This document shows, one piece after another, positions 46,229 to 55,505 of a stretch of 64,000 nucleotides of DNA (position 1 is its first letter; each line of letters opens with the position of its first letter). Under the pieces are notes generated by a model. That model ran no database searches and was not told where the DNA came from. It was given only the letters and a program-made list of their open reading frames with translations. The DNA is taken from positions 496,001 to 560,000 of the forward strand of contig NZ_JAUSST010000003.1 of assembly GCF_030812415.1 (NCBI RefSeq), read 5' to 3'. Origin of the DNA: Paenibacillus harenae (lineage in GTDB: Bacteria > Bacillota > Bacilli > Paenibacillales > Paenibacillaceae). The position numbers and the translations under genes were made by a program.

Positions 46229-47511
46229 ATAAACACGCTCTTCTGTTCGTTATCGTCTTTCTGTTGGGCGGACTCCTCGCGGGTTGCGGGCGGAGCTTGC
46301 CGGACAACCCGGACAATACCGTCCCGACCGACAATTCGAAGACGGAGACCGAGCCTGTTACTCTTCAGGTGCTCACCAACCGTATCGATCTGATCGAGAA
46401 CGGCGTTTATCGGCAATATGCCGATGAGTTTGCCCAATTGCACCCGGGAGTCACCGTGAAATTCGAAGGCATAACGAATTATGCCGGCGACATTATGGTT
46501 CGCCTGTCGACGCGTACGATAGGCGACGTGCTGCTTGTGCCGAACAGCATTAAGAACGAGGCGCTGCCGGATTACTTCGAACCGTTAAGCGCCGAGCTGT
46601 TCGAGAATGTGCGGTTCGCCGACTTCAAGGCGTATAGCGGACAGCGGTACGGCATTGCAACAGGCGCATCGACGACAGGCATTGTCTATAACAAGGAAGC
46701 GTTCAAGCGTGCGGGCATTGTGAATGTGCCTACGACTCTGGAACAGTTCTATGATGCATGCGAGAAGCTGAAGCTTGCCGGCGTTGTGCCCGTCTATCTC
46801 AACTATGGCGCGCAGTGGCCGCTGATGACTTGGGGCGAAGATCTGGTCAGTTATATGACGGGCAACCCGGAATATTTGAACGAGATGGTGCTGACCGACG
46901 AGCCTTGGACGATCGATAATGCCTGGGGACAAGCGATTACGATTGTGAAGACGCTCATTGATAAAGGTTATGTGGAAGAGCAGCTGCTGTCGAATCAATG
47001 GGAGGCTTCCAAGCGTGAGCTTGCGGAAGGCCATGCCGGCATGTACTTGATGGGCAATTGGGTGATTAATCAAGTGGTCGCGGCGGGCGCGGTTGCGGAT
47101 GACATCGGATTTTTCCCATTCCCTTACGATAATAGCGATAAGCGATATGCGCCTCTAAGTCCGGATTGGTTCGTCGGGGTCAGCAAGTTCAGCGAGCATA
47201 AGGAGCTGGCTGAGGCATGGATCGATTACTTCGTCCATGATTCGGGTTATATGGACGACTCCGGCTTCTTGCCCGTCGACAATTCGAAGGAACCGACGCT
47301 GCCGCAGTTCAAGGAGTTCGTATCGTTCGGCACCGAATTTCTGGAGAAGAGCGTCCCGAACGATACGCTGCTCGAAATCGCCGGCGCCGCTCAAATGACT
47401 TTCTGGTCCGGCGATTATATCCAGGAGTGGATAGCTGCGCCAAACCTCAAGGACGCATTCGATCAATACAACAAGCGCTGGAAGGAAGCGCGCAACATAT
47501 CAAAAAGTTAG
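46225..47511 (+). CDS. Orphan sugar-type solute-binding lipoprotein
   Basis: 428 residues; ATGA overlap with the kinase gene. Signal peptide with lipobox (LLAGCG). Family 1 binding fold with TGIVYNKEAFKRAGI and GMYLMGNWVINQV. Translational coupling to the kinase and absence of permease genes suggest that it presents a ligand to the kinase as a co-sensor rather than serving import. Alternatively it uses permeases encoded elsewhere. Confidence 0.85.
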   Translation: MNKHALLFVIVFLLGGLLAGCGRSLPDNPDNTVPTDNSKTETEPVTLQVLTNRIDLIENGVYRQYADEFAQLHPGVTVKFEGITNYAGDIMVRLSTRTIGDVLLVPNSIKNEALPDYFEPLSAELFENVRFADFKAYSGQRYGIATGASTTGIVYNKEAFKRAGIVNVPTTLEQFYDACEKLKLAGVVPVYLNYGAQWPLMTWGEDLVSYMTGNPEYLNEMVLTDEPWTIDNAWGQAITIVKTLIDKGYVEEQLLSNQWEASKRELAEGHAGMYLMGNWVINQVVAAGAVADDIGFFPFPYDNSDKRYAPLSPDWFVGVSKFSEHKELAEAWIDYFVHDSGYMDDSGFLPVDNSKEPTLPQFKEFVSFGTEFLEKSVPNDTLLEIAGAAQMTFWSGDYIQEWIAAPNLKDAFDQYNKRWKEARNISKS

Positions 47512-47525
47512 GTGGAGCGTAACCG

Positions 47526-48605
47526 ATGTCAAAGAAGGTAACTATGCAGCAAATCGCCGACTACTTGGGCGTATCAAAGTTTGTCGTATCCAAAGCGCTT
47601 TCGGGCAAGGGCGGCGTGAGCGACGCTACGAAGGAACGGGTGATCGGGGCCGCTTCCCAGCTCGGTTATTTTGCTCAGAAGAACGCATACGTGAAGTCGA
47701 TGAACTTGGAGCAGCTGCCTAAGGTTCCGGCTTCGGGCAAGCAATCGGTGCTCGTGCTCATGCCGAATATCCGTTTCCAGACGAAGGAGTCGCTCTATTG
47801 GGGACGGATTCTGGACGGCATCTCGACTTGTCTGGAAGAGGATGGGTTCGGGATGGTGATCGTCTCCGAGCAGAGCGTCGAGCACTTTGTTCATTTCCTG
47901 AACCCGAATGGCATTCTCGGACTCATCGGCGTAGGCGAAATATCGACGCCGCTCTTGCTTGAGGTGCATAGGATCGGGTTGCCGATGGTGCTGGTTGATC
48001 ACGAGGATATGCTTATTCCAAGCGACACCGTATTCGCCAACAATTTCGAGAGCATGTACCGTCTGACCAAAAACTTGATCGGCATCGGTCATAAGCAGCT
48101 TTGCTTCGTAGGCGATATTCGGTATTCCCGCAGTTTCCAGGATCGGTTCCTTGGTTTCCGCAATGCGATCGAGGAGATGGAGGGCGCGGAGCAGCAGCGC
48201 GAGGATTATTTGCTGCGAGTCGAAGGTTATGAGCATGAGGCATTCGAGGAGCAGATCAAGCAATGGGCAATGAAGCGCAAAAAGCTGAGGAGGCTGCCGA
48301 CTGCGCTCCTGTGCGCCAACGATATGATCGCGATCGGTGCGGTTAGAGCGCTGCAGGAGCTCGGCATAGCTGTCCCTGACGACATCTCGGTTACGGGCTT
48401 CGACAATATCGAGGACTCCTATCGGATGGAACCTGCGCTGACGACAATTCATGTGCCGAAGGAGGCGCTGGGCAGGCGAGCGGTAGAGCGGCTTATGGAG
48501 CGGATCGTGAAGAAGCAGGCGCCGATCGAGAAAATATTGCTCTCGAGCGAGCTGTTGTACCGCGATTCGACTGCGCATGTGAAGAACGGGGCCAAGCAAC
48601 AGTAG
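47526..48605 (+). CDS. LacI-family transcriptional regulator
   Basis: 359 residues. N-terminal helix-turn-helix (VTMQQIADYLGVSKFVVSKA) with a hinge, followed by a periplasmic-binding-protein-like sensor (FENNxxSMYRL, TALLCANDMIAIGAVRAL, VTGFDNIEDSYRMEP). 14 nt after the binding protein stop. Expected to repress a carbohydrate unit, possibly this one; no palindromic operator was recognised nearby. Confidence 0.9.
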   Translation: MSKKVTMQQIADYLGVSKFVVSKALSGKGGVSDATKERVIGAASQLGYFAQKNAYVKSMNLEQLPKVPASGKQSVLVLMPNIRFQTKESLYWGRILDGISTCLEEDGFGMVIVSEQSVEHFVHFLNPNGILGLIGVGEISTPLLLEVHRIGLPMVLVDHEDMLIPSDTVFANNFESMYRLTKNLIGIGHKQLCFVGDIRYSRSFQDRFLGFRNAIEEMEGAEQQREDYLLRVEGYEHEAFEEQIKQWAMKRKKLRRLPTALLCANDMIAIGAVRALQELGIAVPDDISVTGFDNIEDSYRMEPALTTIHVPKEALGRRAVERLMERIVKKQAPIEKILLSSELLYRDSTAHVKNGAKQQ

Positions 48606-48618
48606 CATCGGGACAAAA

Positions 48619-48643
48619 ACATCGGCTCTCCCGATGTTTTTTT
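48619..48643 (+). terminator. Intrinsic terminator after the LacI gene
   Basis: ACATCGG-CTCTC-CCGATGT followed by T7. Confidence 0.85.
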
Positions 48644-48744
48644 CTTATCCATCGTTTTTTAGTTCTCCATTATTTTTTTTGTTTCTGTCACATTACGCAG
48701 CCCTTTCCCGTCATACGGGTACAAAATGGAAAGGGATGATTCCG

Positions 48745-50046
48745 ATGATGAAATATGAAGTAGCAGTTGTGGGTGGAGGAGTAGCGGGGCTAACGGCGGC
48801 CATCTATGCGGCAAAAGCGGGAAAACGAACGATTGTGATTGAAAAACAGGATCGCTTGGGAGGCCGGGCCGTTTCCAATAAGAAAAAGGGGGCTTACTTT
48901 AACTTAGGCGGGCATGCCCTGTATCATGGGGATGCTCTTGCGACTTTCCGCGAATTGGGTCTGCGTCTTCAAGGTAATCAACCCTCGATTGACGGGTACG
49001 GGATATGGAAGGGGAAGCTGCTTACGATGCCTATGGGCATTAAATCTCTGCTCGCAACCCCCCTCTTGACCTGGAAAGGCAAGATGGAGCTTGCCTCTTG
49101 GCTCGTGAAATTAGGCAAACTGGATACTCATCGCTACGATCAGATTAGTCTGCGCGATTGGATTGAAGGCCATTTGCATGATCCGATGGTACGGAATTTA
49201 TTCTACGCTCTGCTCCGTACGGCAAGCTATGTGGCAGCTCCAGACATGCAGGCCGCGGGTCCGGTTTTGCAGCAACTCCAGCATTCTCTTCAAGGCGTGT
49301 TGTACTTGGATCGAGGGTGGGGGGCCGTAATCGATGAACTTAGAGAAATGGCAGCCGAACATGGGGTAAAGATGTTGACGAGCAGCAAAGTCGTTGCGAT
49401 CGAGCACCGAGATGGGGCCGTACAGCATGTCAGATGCGAAGATGATACGCGAGTGGAAGCGAAACATATCGTCATCACTGCTCCTCCTGCCGTCGCCCAT
49501 CGTCTGGTGCCGAACGCGGAATCAACCGCGCTTCATGCTTGGAGAGAGCAGGCCATCGAGATTACTGCCGCTTGTTTGGATGTCGCATTGCGACGCCTCC
49601 CGAGACCGAAACAACAATTCGTTTACGGAATCGATCAAACGGTCTTTCTCAGCAACCAATCCCGCGCGGCCTACCTGAGCGATGATGGAGCCCAAGTCAT
49701 ATCCGTTATCAAGTATCAAGGAGAGGATACAAATCCGGATACGGATTTACGTGATTTAGAGCAAACCTTAGACTTGGTACAACCGGGTTGGCGGGATGAA
49801 TTGGTTGCAAAGCAGTATCTTCCGCGTATCACGGTTTGCCATGATTTCTTGCATATGGGCCGTCAGCATCAGCCGGGACCGGCTGTCCCGGAAATAGCCG
49901 GGTTGTACGTGGCAGGGGAATGGGCATCGCACGGCGAACTTCTGGTCGATGCCGCGACGGCCAGCGCCAAGAGAGCGGTACAATATTTACTTTCGCGTGA
50001 GGAGACGGAGGGAAAGCCCCAGTATGCGCACAGAGATATTGTATAG
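48745..50046 (+). CDS. FAD-dependent amine-oxidase/phytoene-desaturase-like oxidoreductase
   Basis: 433 residues from ATG 48745 (GGAAAGGG at 9 nt). N-terminal FAD motif VAVVGGGVAGLTAAIYAA with EKQDRLGGRA, and a C-terminal FAD block GLYVAGEWASHGELLVDAAT. This is the protoporphyrinogen-oxidase/phytoene-dehydrogenase fold. It overlaps the ECF41 sigma gene by 23 nt, so both are made together. ECF41 genes usually accompany an oxidoreductase, epimerase or carboxymuconolactone decarboxylase, which fits. Substrate unknown. Confidence 0.82.
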   Translation: MMKYEVAVVGGGVAGLTAAIYAAKAGKRTIVIEKQDRLGGRAVSNKKKGAYFNLGGHALYHGDALATFRELGLRLQGNQPSIDGYGIWKGKLLTMPMGIKSLLATPLLTWKGKMELASWLVKLGKLDTHRYDQISLRDWIEGHLHDPMVRNLFYALLRTASYVAAPDMQAAGPVLQQLQHSLQGVLYLDRGWGAVIDELREMAAEHGVKMLTSSKVVAIEHRDGAVQHVRCEDDTRVEAKHIVITAPPAVAHRLVPNAESTALHAWREQAIEITAACLDVALRRLPRPKQQFVYGIDQTVFLSNQSRAAYLSDDGAQVISVIKYQGEDTNPDTDLRDLEQTLDLVQPGWRDELVAKQYLPRITVCHDFLHMGRQHQPGPAVPEIAGLYVAGEWASHGELLVDAATASAKRAVQYLLSREETEGKPQYAHRDIV

Positions 50047-50887
50047 AACGTATCGCAAGCAGCTTTTTTCGTTAGCTTACCGAATGCTTGGGAGTGTGAT
50101 GGATGCGGAAGACACCGTACAGGAAGCTTTCCTTGCTTATGATCAATTGCCGGACTCGTCAACTATTCATAATGAGAGGGCTTTTCTGTATAAGATCGTG
50201 ACGAATCGTTGTCTCGACCTTCTGCGCTCATCCGCGCATAAACGGGAGCTGTACGTTGGACCATGGCTCCCGGAGCCTTTGATTGACAGTGGGACACGGG
50301 ACGGAGATCCCTCCGGGTCCTATTTGCAGCGCGAGTCCATCTCAACGGCCTATCTGTTGCTTCTGCAACAACTGAACGCGGTAGAGAGGGCCGTATTTCT
50401 TCTCAGGGAGATTTTCCATTATTCGTATGACGAAATCGCCGAAATGATTGGAAAGAGCAGTGCGAATTGTCGTCAAATCTTCCATCGCGCCCGGAAGAGC
50501 ATCCATTTTGATCCCGATTCAATCCCTTCCATTTCGGTGGCCGAAGAGAAGGTCAAGGATTTCGTCTACTCACTTTTGCAAGGGAATACAACGAAGCTGC
50601 TGGAATTGGTAAGCGAAAACGTGGTGTTTTATTCGGATGGCGGAGGCAAAGTCAAGGCGGCGCAGGTGCCGGTTGTCGGCATCGATCTAGTGATCAAGCT
50701 GCATCAGAACCTGTTGAAAATGTACGAGGGAAAATACACTAGCGATTTCCTTACCGTGAACGGACTGCCGGGAATTCGGATTTTCATAAGCGCGGAAATT
50801 CAATATATCTATTCGTTTGCTTTTCATAATAATCAAATCCGGACCATTTATTCCGTAGCAAATCCTGAGAAACTAAGACATCTATAG
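50024..50887 (+). CDS. ECF41-type RNA polymerase sigma factor
   Basis: 287 residues from ATG 50024 (GGAGGGAAAG upstream). Region 2 (about 8-70: RMLGSVMDAEDTVQEAFLAY) and region 4 (about 115-160: YSYDEIAEMIGKSSANCRQIF) are followed by a SnoaL/NTF2-like extension. The three ECF41 hallmarks are present: WLPEP in the linker (81-85), DGGGK in the extension (205-209) and an NPDKL-like NPEKL near the C-terminus (280-284). In this group the extension regulates the sigma factor in place of an anti-sigma protein. Its target is often the adjacent oxidoreductase gene. Confidence 0.9.
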   Translation: MRTEILYRTYRKQLFSLAYRMLGSVMDAEDTVQEAFLAYDQLPDSSTIHNERAFLYKIVTNRCLDLLRSSAHKRELYVGPWLPEPLIDSGTRDGDPSGSYLQRESISTAYLLLLQQLNAVERAVFLLREIFHYSYDEIAEMIGKSSANCRQIFHRARKSIHFDPDSIPSISVAEEKVKDFVYSLLQGNTTKLLELVSENVVFYSDGGGKVKAAQVPVVGIDLVIKLHQNLLKMYEGKYTSDFLTVNGLPGIRIFISAEIQYIYSFAFHNNQIRTIYSVANPEKLRHL

Positions 50888-50912
50888 AATGGAGCGCTTC
50901 GAGCTCATAGCG

Positions 50913-50950
50913 CCAGCAAGGCAGCCGGCATGAAGCGGCTGCCTTGCTGG
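50913..50950. terminator. Bidirectional hairpin between the ECF41 gene and the PBP gene
   Basis: CCAGCAAGGCAGCCG (50913-50927) pairs perfectly with CGGCTGCCTTGCTGG (50936-50950). The T-runs are weak on both sides. It lies between convergent genes. Confidence 0.7.
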
Positions 50951-50978
50951 TTCCTATGCAGGTAAATCGGGGAAATGA

Positions 50979-53051
50979 TTAGTTATCGTCATCTTCGTCG
51001 TCTTCTCGATCCCGGTCACGCTTTCGGTCTCGCTCTCGCTCTTCTTTCTTATCCCGCTTGTTCTGCTTATCTGATTTTTTATTATCGTCATTCTTTTCTT
51101 TATTCTTGGATGGTTTACCTGAATCGGAATCGGGCTTCTCTTCCTTCTGCTTCTTCCCCCACATATCGGAAGGAGCGGGAGGAAATTCTATCACGGGCTC
51201 ATCCTTTAGCGCTGTCTCCATTAACGCCCGGAATACGGCTGCCGCAGCCTTTGAAGTCGTCGTTAAGTAATGCGTGCTGTCGCTATGGTCGTAGCCGAGC
51301 CACACGGCCCCTACCAGCTGCGGCGTGTAACCGACGAACCAGTTATCCTTGGCGCCCGTCTCGGTTGCTCCCGACATTTGGGTCGTTCCGGTTTTGCCGG
51401 CAACGGGCCGTCCCTGCAAAGCAGCGGCGGTTCCCGACCCTTCTTGAACGACGCCCTCGAGCATGGCGGTTATCGTCCGGGCAATGCCGGGTTCCGTTAC
51501 CTGTTCGCCTTCCGGCTTAGCGGCCTCGGCGAGCAGAATGCCGTCTGCGGACTCGATGCGCTTGATCGAATGAGCCTGCATTTTCAAGCCTTCGTTAGCG
51601 AACACGCCGAACGCTTCCGCCATTTGCAGAGGCGATACGCCTTCGTGAAGACCGCCAAGCGCAAGACCGAGCGACCGGTCCGCAGGTGTTAATGGAATGC
51701 CGAAGCGCTCTGCCGCATCCATGCCTTTGTCGATGCCGATCTCGTTCAACAGCTTAACGGCAGGTATGTTATAGGAGTTAATGAGCGCTTCGTACAGCGT
51801 GACTTCCCCGTGATAACCTCCGCCGGCATTTTGCGGTTCATAACCTCCAATGTTAATCGGCTCGTCAACGAGCGTATCCATTGGACGGTATCCCATCTCC
51901 ATTGCGGGCGCATAAACGGCGACCGGCTTGATCGTAGAGCCGGGCTGTCGCTTGAGCTGCGAAGCTCGGTTAAAGCCGCGGAACGGCTGCTCGCCTCTGC
52001 CGCCTACGAGAGCTCTAATTCCGCCGCTCTTCGGGTCAACCAGCGCAGCGCCGCTCTGGATCAATTGATCTTCCGTGCTTTGCGGGAACAACGACTCCTC
52101 CGCATATACTTGCTCGGCTGCTTGCTGCATGCCGGCATCCAGCTCCGTGTAGATACGAAGCCCGCCAAGGAGCACTTCGTTTTCCGATAAGCCGTACTGC
52201 GACATTGCTTCGCGAATCATCTGATCCACGTAATACGGAAACCGGATATCGTCAACGCGGTTAGGCTTAGCTTTTAATAACGAAACAGGCTCCTTGACCG
52301 CTGCATTGTAAACTTCGGCATCGATGAAAGCCTGCTCCTTCATTTGCTGCAGAACAAGGTTACGGCGCTCCGTTGCCTTCTCTAAATGTTTATACGGCGT
52401 AAGAGCCGAAGGCGCTTTAATAAGACCGGCCAGCAGCGCAGCCTCCGCGACGGTCAACCGATCGGCCTCTTTGCCGAAGTAGGTGTATGCCGCGCGTTTA
52501 ACTCCCCAAGCTCCCTCTCCGTAATAAATTTGGTTAAGATACATTTCCATGATGCGTTCCTTGCTGTAGTTTTCCTCGATTTTTTTCGCCAAAAGCACCT
52601 CGTTCCATTTCCGCGACCACGTTCGCTCATGCGTCAAAAATACGTTTTTCGCAAGCTGCTGCGTAATCGTGCTCCCGCCCTGCATCGTGCCGCCTGCGGA
52701 CAAATTGGTCCAAAAAGCGCGCCCGATTGCCCGGACGTCCATGCCGTCATGCTCCAGAAACCGTTTGTCCTCTATCGCAATGACAGCGTGAATGAGATGG
52801 ATCGGGATGCTCGTATACTTGATTTCCTCTATTTTGTTAAGCGATATCCTGCTTGCTTCCTTGCCTTCCTTATCATAAACGATGGTCGCGGCCGGAAGAG
52901 GAGTCTCCAGCTGTCCGATATTCTGGGCGCCGACGAGCAGCCGAAAGGCTACCCATGCGGCTGCAGCCAGCATAACGATGACCGACAACAAGACGATCGC
53001 GATGTTAAAGGCTTTTTTATTTTTGTATGTTCTCTTCTTTACTGATTCCAT
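50979..53051 (-). CDS. Class A penicillin-binding protein (PBP1-type, bifunctional)
   Basis: 690 residues. A membrane anchor (about 17-40) is followed by a glycosyltransferase-51 domain with catalytic Glu in AIEDKRF (about 94) and GGSTITQQLAKN, then a transpeptidase with STIK (372-375), SYN (426-428) and KTGT (553-556). It polymerises and cross-links peptidoglycan outside the membrane. The last ~55 residues are an extremely charged Lys/Asp/Glu/Arg tail ending in DDEDDDN, seen in several Bacillales PBP1 proteins. It stands as a single gene between two convergent or divergent neighbours. Confidence 0.93.
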   Translation of the reverse strand: MESVKKRTYKNKKAFNIAIVLLSVIVMLAAAAWVAFRLLVGAQNIGQLETPLPAATIVYDKEGKEASRISLNKIEEIKYTSIPIHLIHAVIAIEDKRFLEHDGMDVRAIGRAFWTNLSAGGTMQGGSTITQQLAKNVFLTHERTWSRKWNEVLLAKKIEENYSKERIMEMYLNQIYYGEGAWGVKRAAYTYFGKEADRLTVAEAALLAGLIKAPSALTPYKHLEKATERRNLVLQQMKEQAFIDAEVYNAAVKEPVSLLKAKPNRVDDIRFPYYVDQMIREAMSQYGLSENEVLLGGLRIYTELDAGMQQAAEQVYAEESLFPQSTEDQLIQSGAALVDPKSGGIRALVGGRGEQPFRGFNRASQLKRQPGSTIKPVAVYAPAMEMGYRPMDTLVDEPINIGGYEPQNAGGGYHGEVTLYEALINSYNIPAVKLLNEIGIDKGMDAAERFGIPLTPADRSLGLALGGLHEGVSPLQMAEAFGVFANEGLKMQAHSIKRIESADGILLAEAAKPEGEQVTEPGIARTITAMLEGVVQEGSGTAAALQGRPVAGKTGTTQMSGATETGAKDNWFVGYTPQLVGAVWLGYDHSDSTHYLTTTSKAAAAVFRALMETALKDEPVIEFPPAPSDMWGKKQKEEKPDSDSGKPSKNKEKNDDNKKSDKQNKRDKKEERERDRKRDRDREDDEDDDN

Positions 53052-53185
53052 CCCTGTTCCCCCAAGATCGTATTATGTTGTTTTTTTGCTCTTAAACCTT
53101 TCGGCGGGGGCAGCGATTTTTAGTACGTTCGGCATGGGGATGTAAGCATATTTACAAATATGCTTTGTATGCGGCGGTCTCGTTT

Positions 53186-53223
53186 GTAGCGAGGCTGACG
53201 ACATGGTTCGGCAGCCTCGCTAC
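53186..53223. other. Strong hairpin without T-run upstream of the PBP gene
   Basis: GTAGCGAGGCTG (53186-53197) pairs with CAGCCTCGCTAC (53212-53223). It lacks T-runs, so it may be a structural or terminator remnant. The rest of 53052-53287 shows nothing recognisable. Confidence 0.45.
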
Positions 53224-53287
53224 GTTAAATGGCAGGATAGTTTAAGAAAATCAAAGGAATTCAAATTCTGAAAGGAGCTTGATTTAG

Positions 53288-53578
53288 ATGGAATTAGTTA
53301 ATTTACGATATGGAATAAATCCACACCAAAAAAAAGCAAAGTTATATTCAACAAAAAACCTCTCCTTAAAGATTTTGACCTGTTTTTACCGGACAACAAT
53401 GGCGTTGGTCCAAACGGAATTGCAGCGATTTGCATTGCGGTGGTACTGTGTCGCGGAATTCAAGTACATCCTTGAAAACGTTGGATTCTCCAATGTCAAA
53501 ATTTGCGCTGAATTCGAGGATGGAAAAAAACCAACAAGCGGCAATCAGAAATTCGTTTATCAAGCCGCTAATTTATAA
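53288..53578 (+). pseudogene. Chimeric remnant: AICAR-formyltransferase-like start joined to a methyltransferase-like end
   Basis: 96 residues behind GAAAGGAGC. The first ~25 residues (LRYGINPHQKKAKLY) resemble the start of PurH-type AICAR formyltransferases (lRYGeNPHQ). The last ~45 residues (VAEFKYILENVGFSNVKI, then GKKPTSGNQKFVYQA) look like the C-terminal end of a SAM methyltransferase. The middle makes no sense in this frame. The stretch is AT-richer than its surroundings. Best read as a fusion of two decayed fragments from a deletion. Confidence 0.4.
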
Positions 53579-53731
53579 ATCACATAATCTCCGCGGTGCT
53601 TTACGGTACGCGGGGGATTGTTACGATGGCAGGGAACCGTCTCGCCGTTTATCATGATAAGTATTGTCGGACTAATTCTCAGTCTCCCTTACATAAACTA
53701 AAATAGGATTTAGATGCAGAGGGGCGAAGTC

Positions 53732-55366
53732 ATGGCAATGAAAATATGGGTTGCTCGCAACAATGATACACTCCGAATCATCGCGGATCAAAAGTGTATA
53801 TCAATTGACGATCTCATAAAACTTAATCCATCCATCGAATACCCTGATCAGAACATCGCTGGTAGGCTGGTAAATCTTCCTTTCCTCACCGAATCGAACG
53901 TGAGGCAAGTCGCTATTCCTCCCACTTGTCACATACCAACAGACTATATCGAAAATTGGATTCCTTTGACTTCATTGGAAACCATGGCGGAAAACGAATA
54001 CGATGTACTGATTGTAGGTACAGGTGCCGGAGGAGGAACAATGCTCTGGAGACTGTGCGAACAGTGGCGGAACAACGGTAAGCGGATTGGCATTATTGAA
54101 AGAGGAAACATTGTAATGCCAACGCATGGCCGCAACATTCCAATGATGAATCGCACACGTCTTGAACAATATTACCGATACATATCAAACCCATTGCAAG
54201 GCTCCTATCCGGAGTTTATAGGGGCAAGAGAGGTTATTTGCCTTGGGGGAAGAACGGTATTCTGGGATGTAGTTGCTTCTCGCTTGAATTTGCCTCTGCT
54301 TCCGGATTGGCCGATTTCGGTCTATGAAATGGATACCTATTATAATATTGCCGAGCGGGTCATGAATGTCAGCGACGAATATGTCAGAGGGTCTACATTA
54401 ACGGAGATACTGCTGAATCGTCTGCAGCAAAGGGGGTTTCCCGAATCGATATATATGCCGATAGCCGCCGATATTCATCCGACCAAGTTCGGGGAAGTTC
54501 ATGCGGATGTTTTTTTCAGTTCTTTTTCTCTCCTTGCTAAAGCTTTATTTCTTAGACCTTTCGATTTAGCTATAAATGCGCGTGCCGTTCAAGTGCTGGT
54601 CGAGCAGGGGAAAGCAGTCGGCGTTAAGGTTATGTCTCCGGATATGATTTCTTATATTCTTAAAGCAAAAACGATCGTATTGTCGGCGAGTACGTATGAA
54701 ACCCCGCGTTTGCTGCTTCATTCGGGCATCCGGGGAGAAGCGGTCGGCCATTATCTAACAAATCAAGTTTTTATGCTGGCTCCCGGAAAAGTAAACCGCA
54801 GCGATTTCCCGGATATTCCAGGAAATCTCGGAATTTTAATTTTCGGAACGCCGGATAGGCCCTATCAGATCCGTCTGATAGGGCCGAGTGGTTATGATTG
54901 GTATCCATCTTCTGAAGAAAAACCGTTCTTGGAGGAGCTGGACATTCTTCTCCAATGTTTTGGTAAGATTGATCCTCGGTATGAAAACAGGGTCAGTCTC
55001 AACCCTAACAGAAAAGATGCTTACGGAATACCTGAGATAGAAGTATACTTTTCATTTAGTGAAGAAGAACGAGCCGAAATTCAAAAGATGGTAGAGTCTG
55101 TAAAGCGGATTTCTTCTGTTGCCGATATCACCATGGGTGAAATTTGCCTTGTACCTACCGGAGATTTGCATCACGCTTCGGGTACGTGCCGTATGGGTGA
55201 TGATCCTTCGACCTCAGTCACTGATCTGTTCGGTCAAGTTCACGGTGTTTCAGGACTGTATGTGGCCGACAACAGTGTTTTACCATTCATCGGGTCCGGA
55301 AATCCAACATTGACTACAGTTGCGCTTGCCATTCGAACGGCTGATCATATCGTTGCGCTATCGTGA
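53732..55366 (+). CDS. GMC-type oxidoreductase with N-terminal LysM domain
   Basis: 544 residues from ATG 53732 (GAGGGG at 7 nt). Residues ~4-49 form a LysM module (ARNNDTLRIIADQKCISIDDLIKLNPSI), without a signal peptide. The FAD fold starts near 95 (YDVLIVGTGAGGGTMLWRL). C-terminal GMC features include HHASGTCRMGDD and VADNSVLPFIGSGNPTLT. GMC enzymes oxidise alcohols and sugars. LysM, a glycan/peptidoglycan or spore-coat binder, on such an enzyme suggests attachment to a wall or spore surface. Base composition is a little AT-richer than neighbours. Confidence 0.82.
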   Translation: MAMKIWVARNNDTLRIIADQKCISIDDLIKLNPSIEYPDQNIAGRLVNLPFLTESNVRQVAIPPTCHIPTDYIENWIPLTSLETMAENEYDVLIVGTGAGGGTMLWRLCEQWRNNGKRIGIIERGNIVMPTHGRNIPMMNRTRLEQYYRYISNPLQGSYPEFIGAREVICLGGRTVFWDVVASRLNLPLLPDWPISVYEMDTYYNIAERVMNVSDEYVRGSTLTEILLNRLQQRGFPESIYMPIAADIHPTKFGEVHADVFFSSFSLLAKALFLRPFDLAINARAVQVLVEQGKAVGVKVMSPDMISYILKAKTIVLSASTYETPRLLLHSGIRGEAVGHYLTNQVFMLAPGKVNRSDFPDIPGNLGILIFGTPDRPYQIRLIGPSGYDWYPSSEEKPFLEELDILLQCFGKIDPRYENRVSLNPNRKDAYGIPEIEVYFSFSEEERAEIQKMVESVKRISSVADITMGEICLVPTGDLHHASGTCRMGDDPSTSVTDLFGQVHGVSGLYVADNSVLPFIGSGNPTLTTVALAIRTADHIVALS

Positions 55367-55448
55367 TTATAAAAAAACCCAAACTATGGTTTAAAAGATA
55401 AATTGGAAAAACTTAACGTTTTTACGTTTATATGCAGAAGCCATGAAG

Positions 55449-55489
55449 CTCGATATAATCGAGGGTACCTTAAACGGTGCTCTTTTTTT
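55449..55489 (+). terminator. Overlapping hairpin and terminator, architecture like the six leaders
   Basis: CTCGA-TATAA-TCGAG (55449-55463) runs into GAGGGTACC (55461-55469), which pairs with GGTGCTC (55476-55482) before T7. It may be the terminator of the GMC gene or an attenuator from a weak promoter near 55403-55433. It lacks the GACC...GGAGA sequence. Confidence 0.6.
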
Positions 55490-55505
55490 GTTACTCTTTT
55501 TTCTG

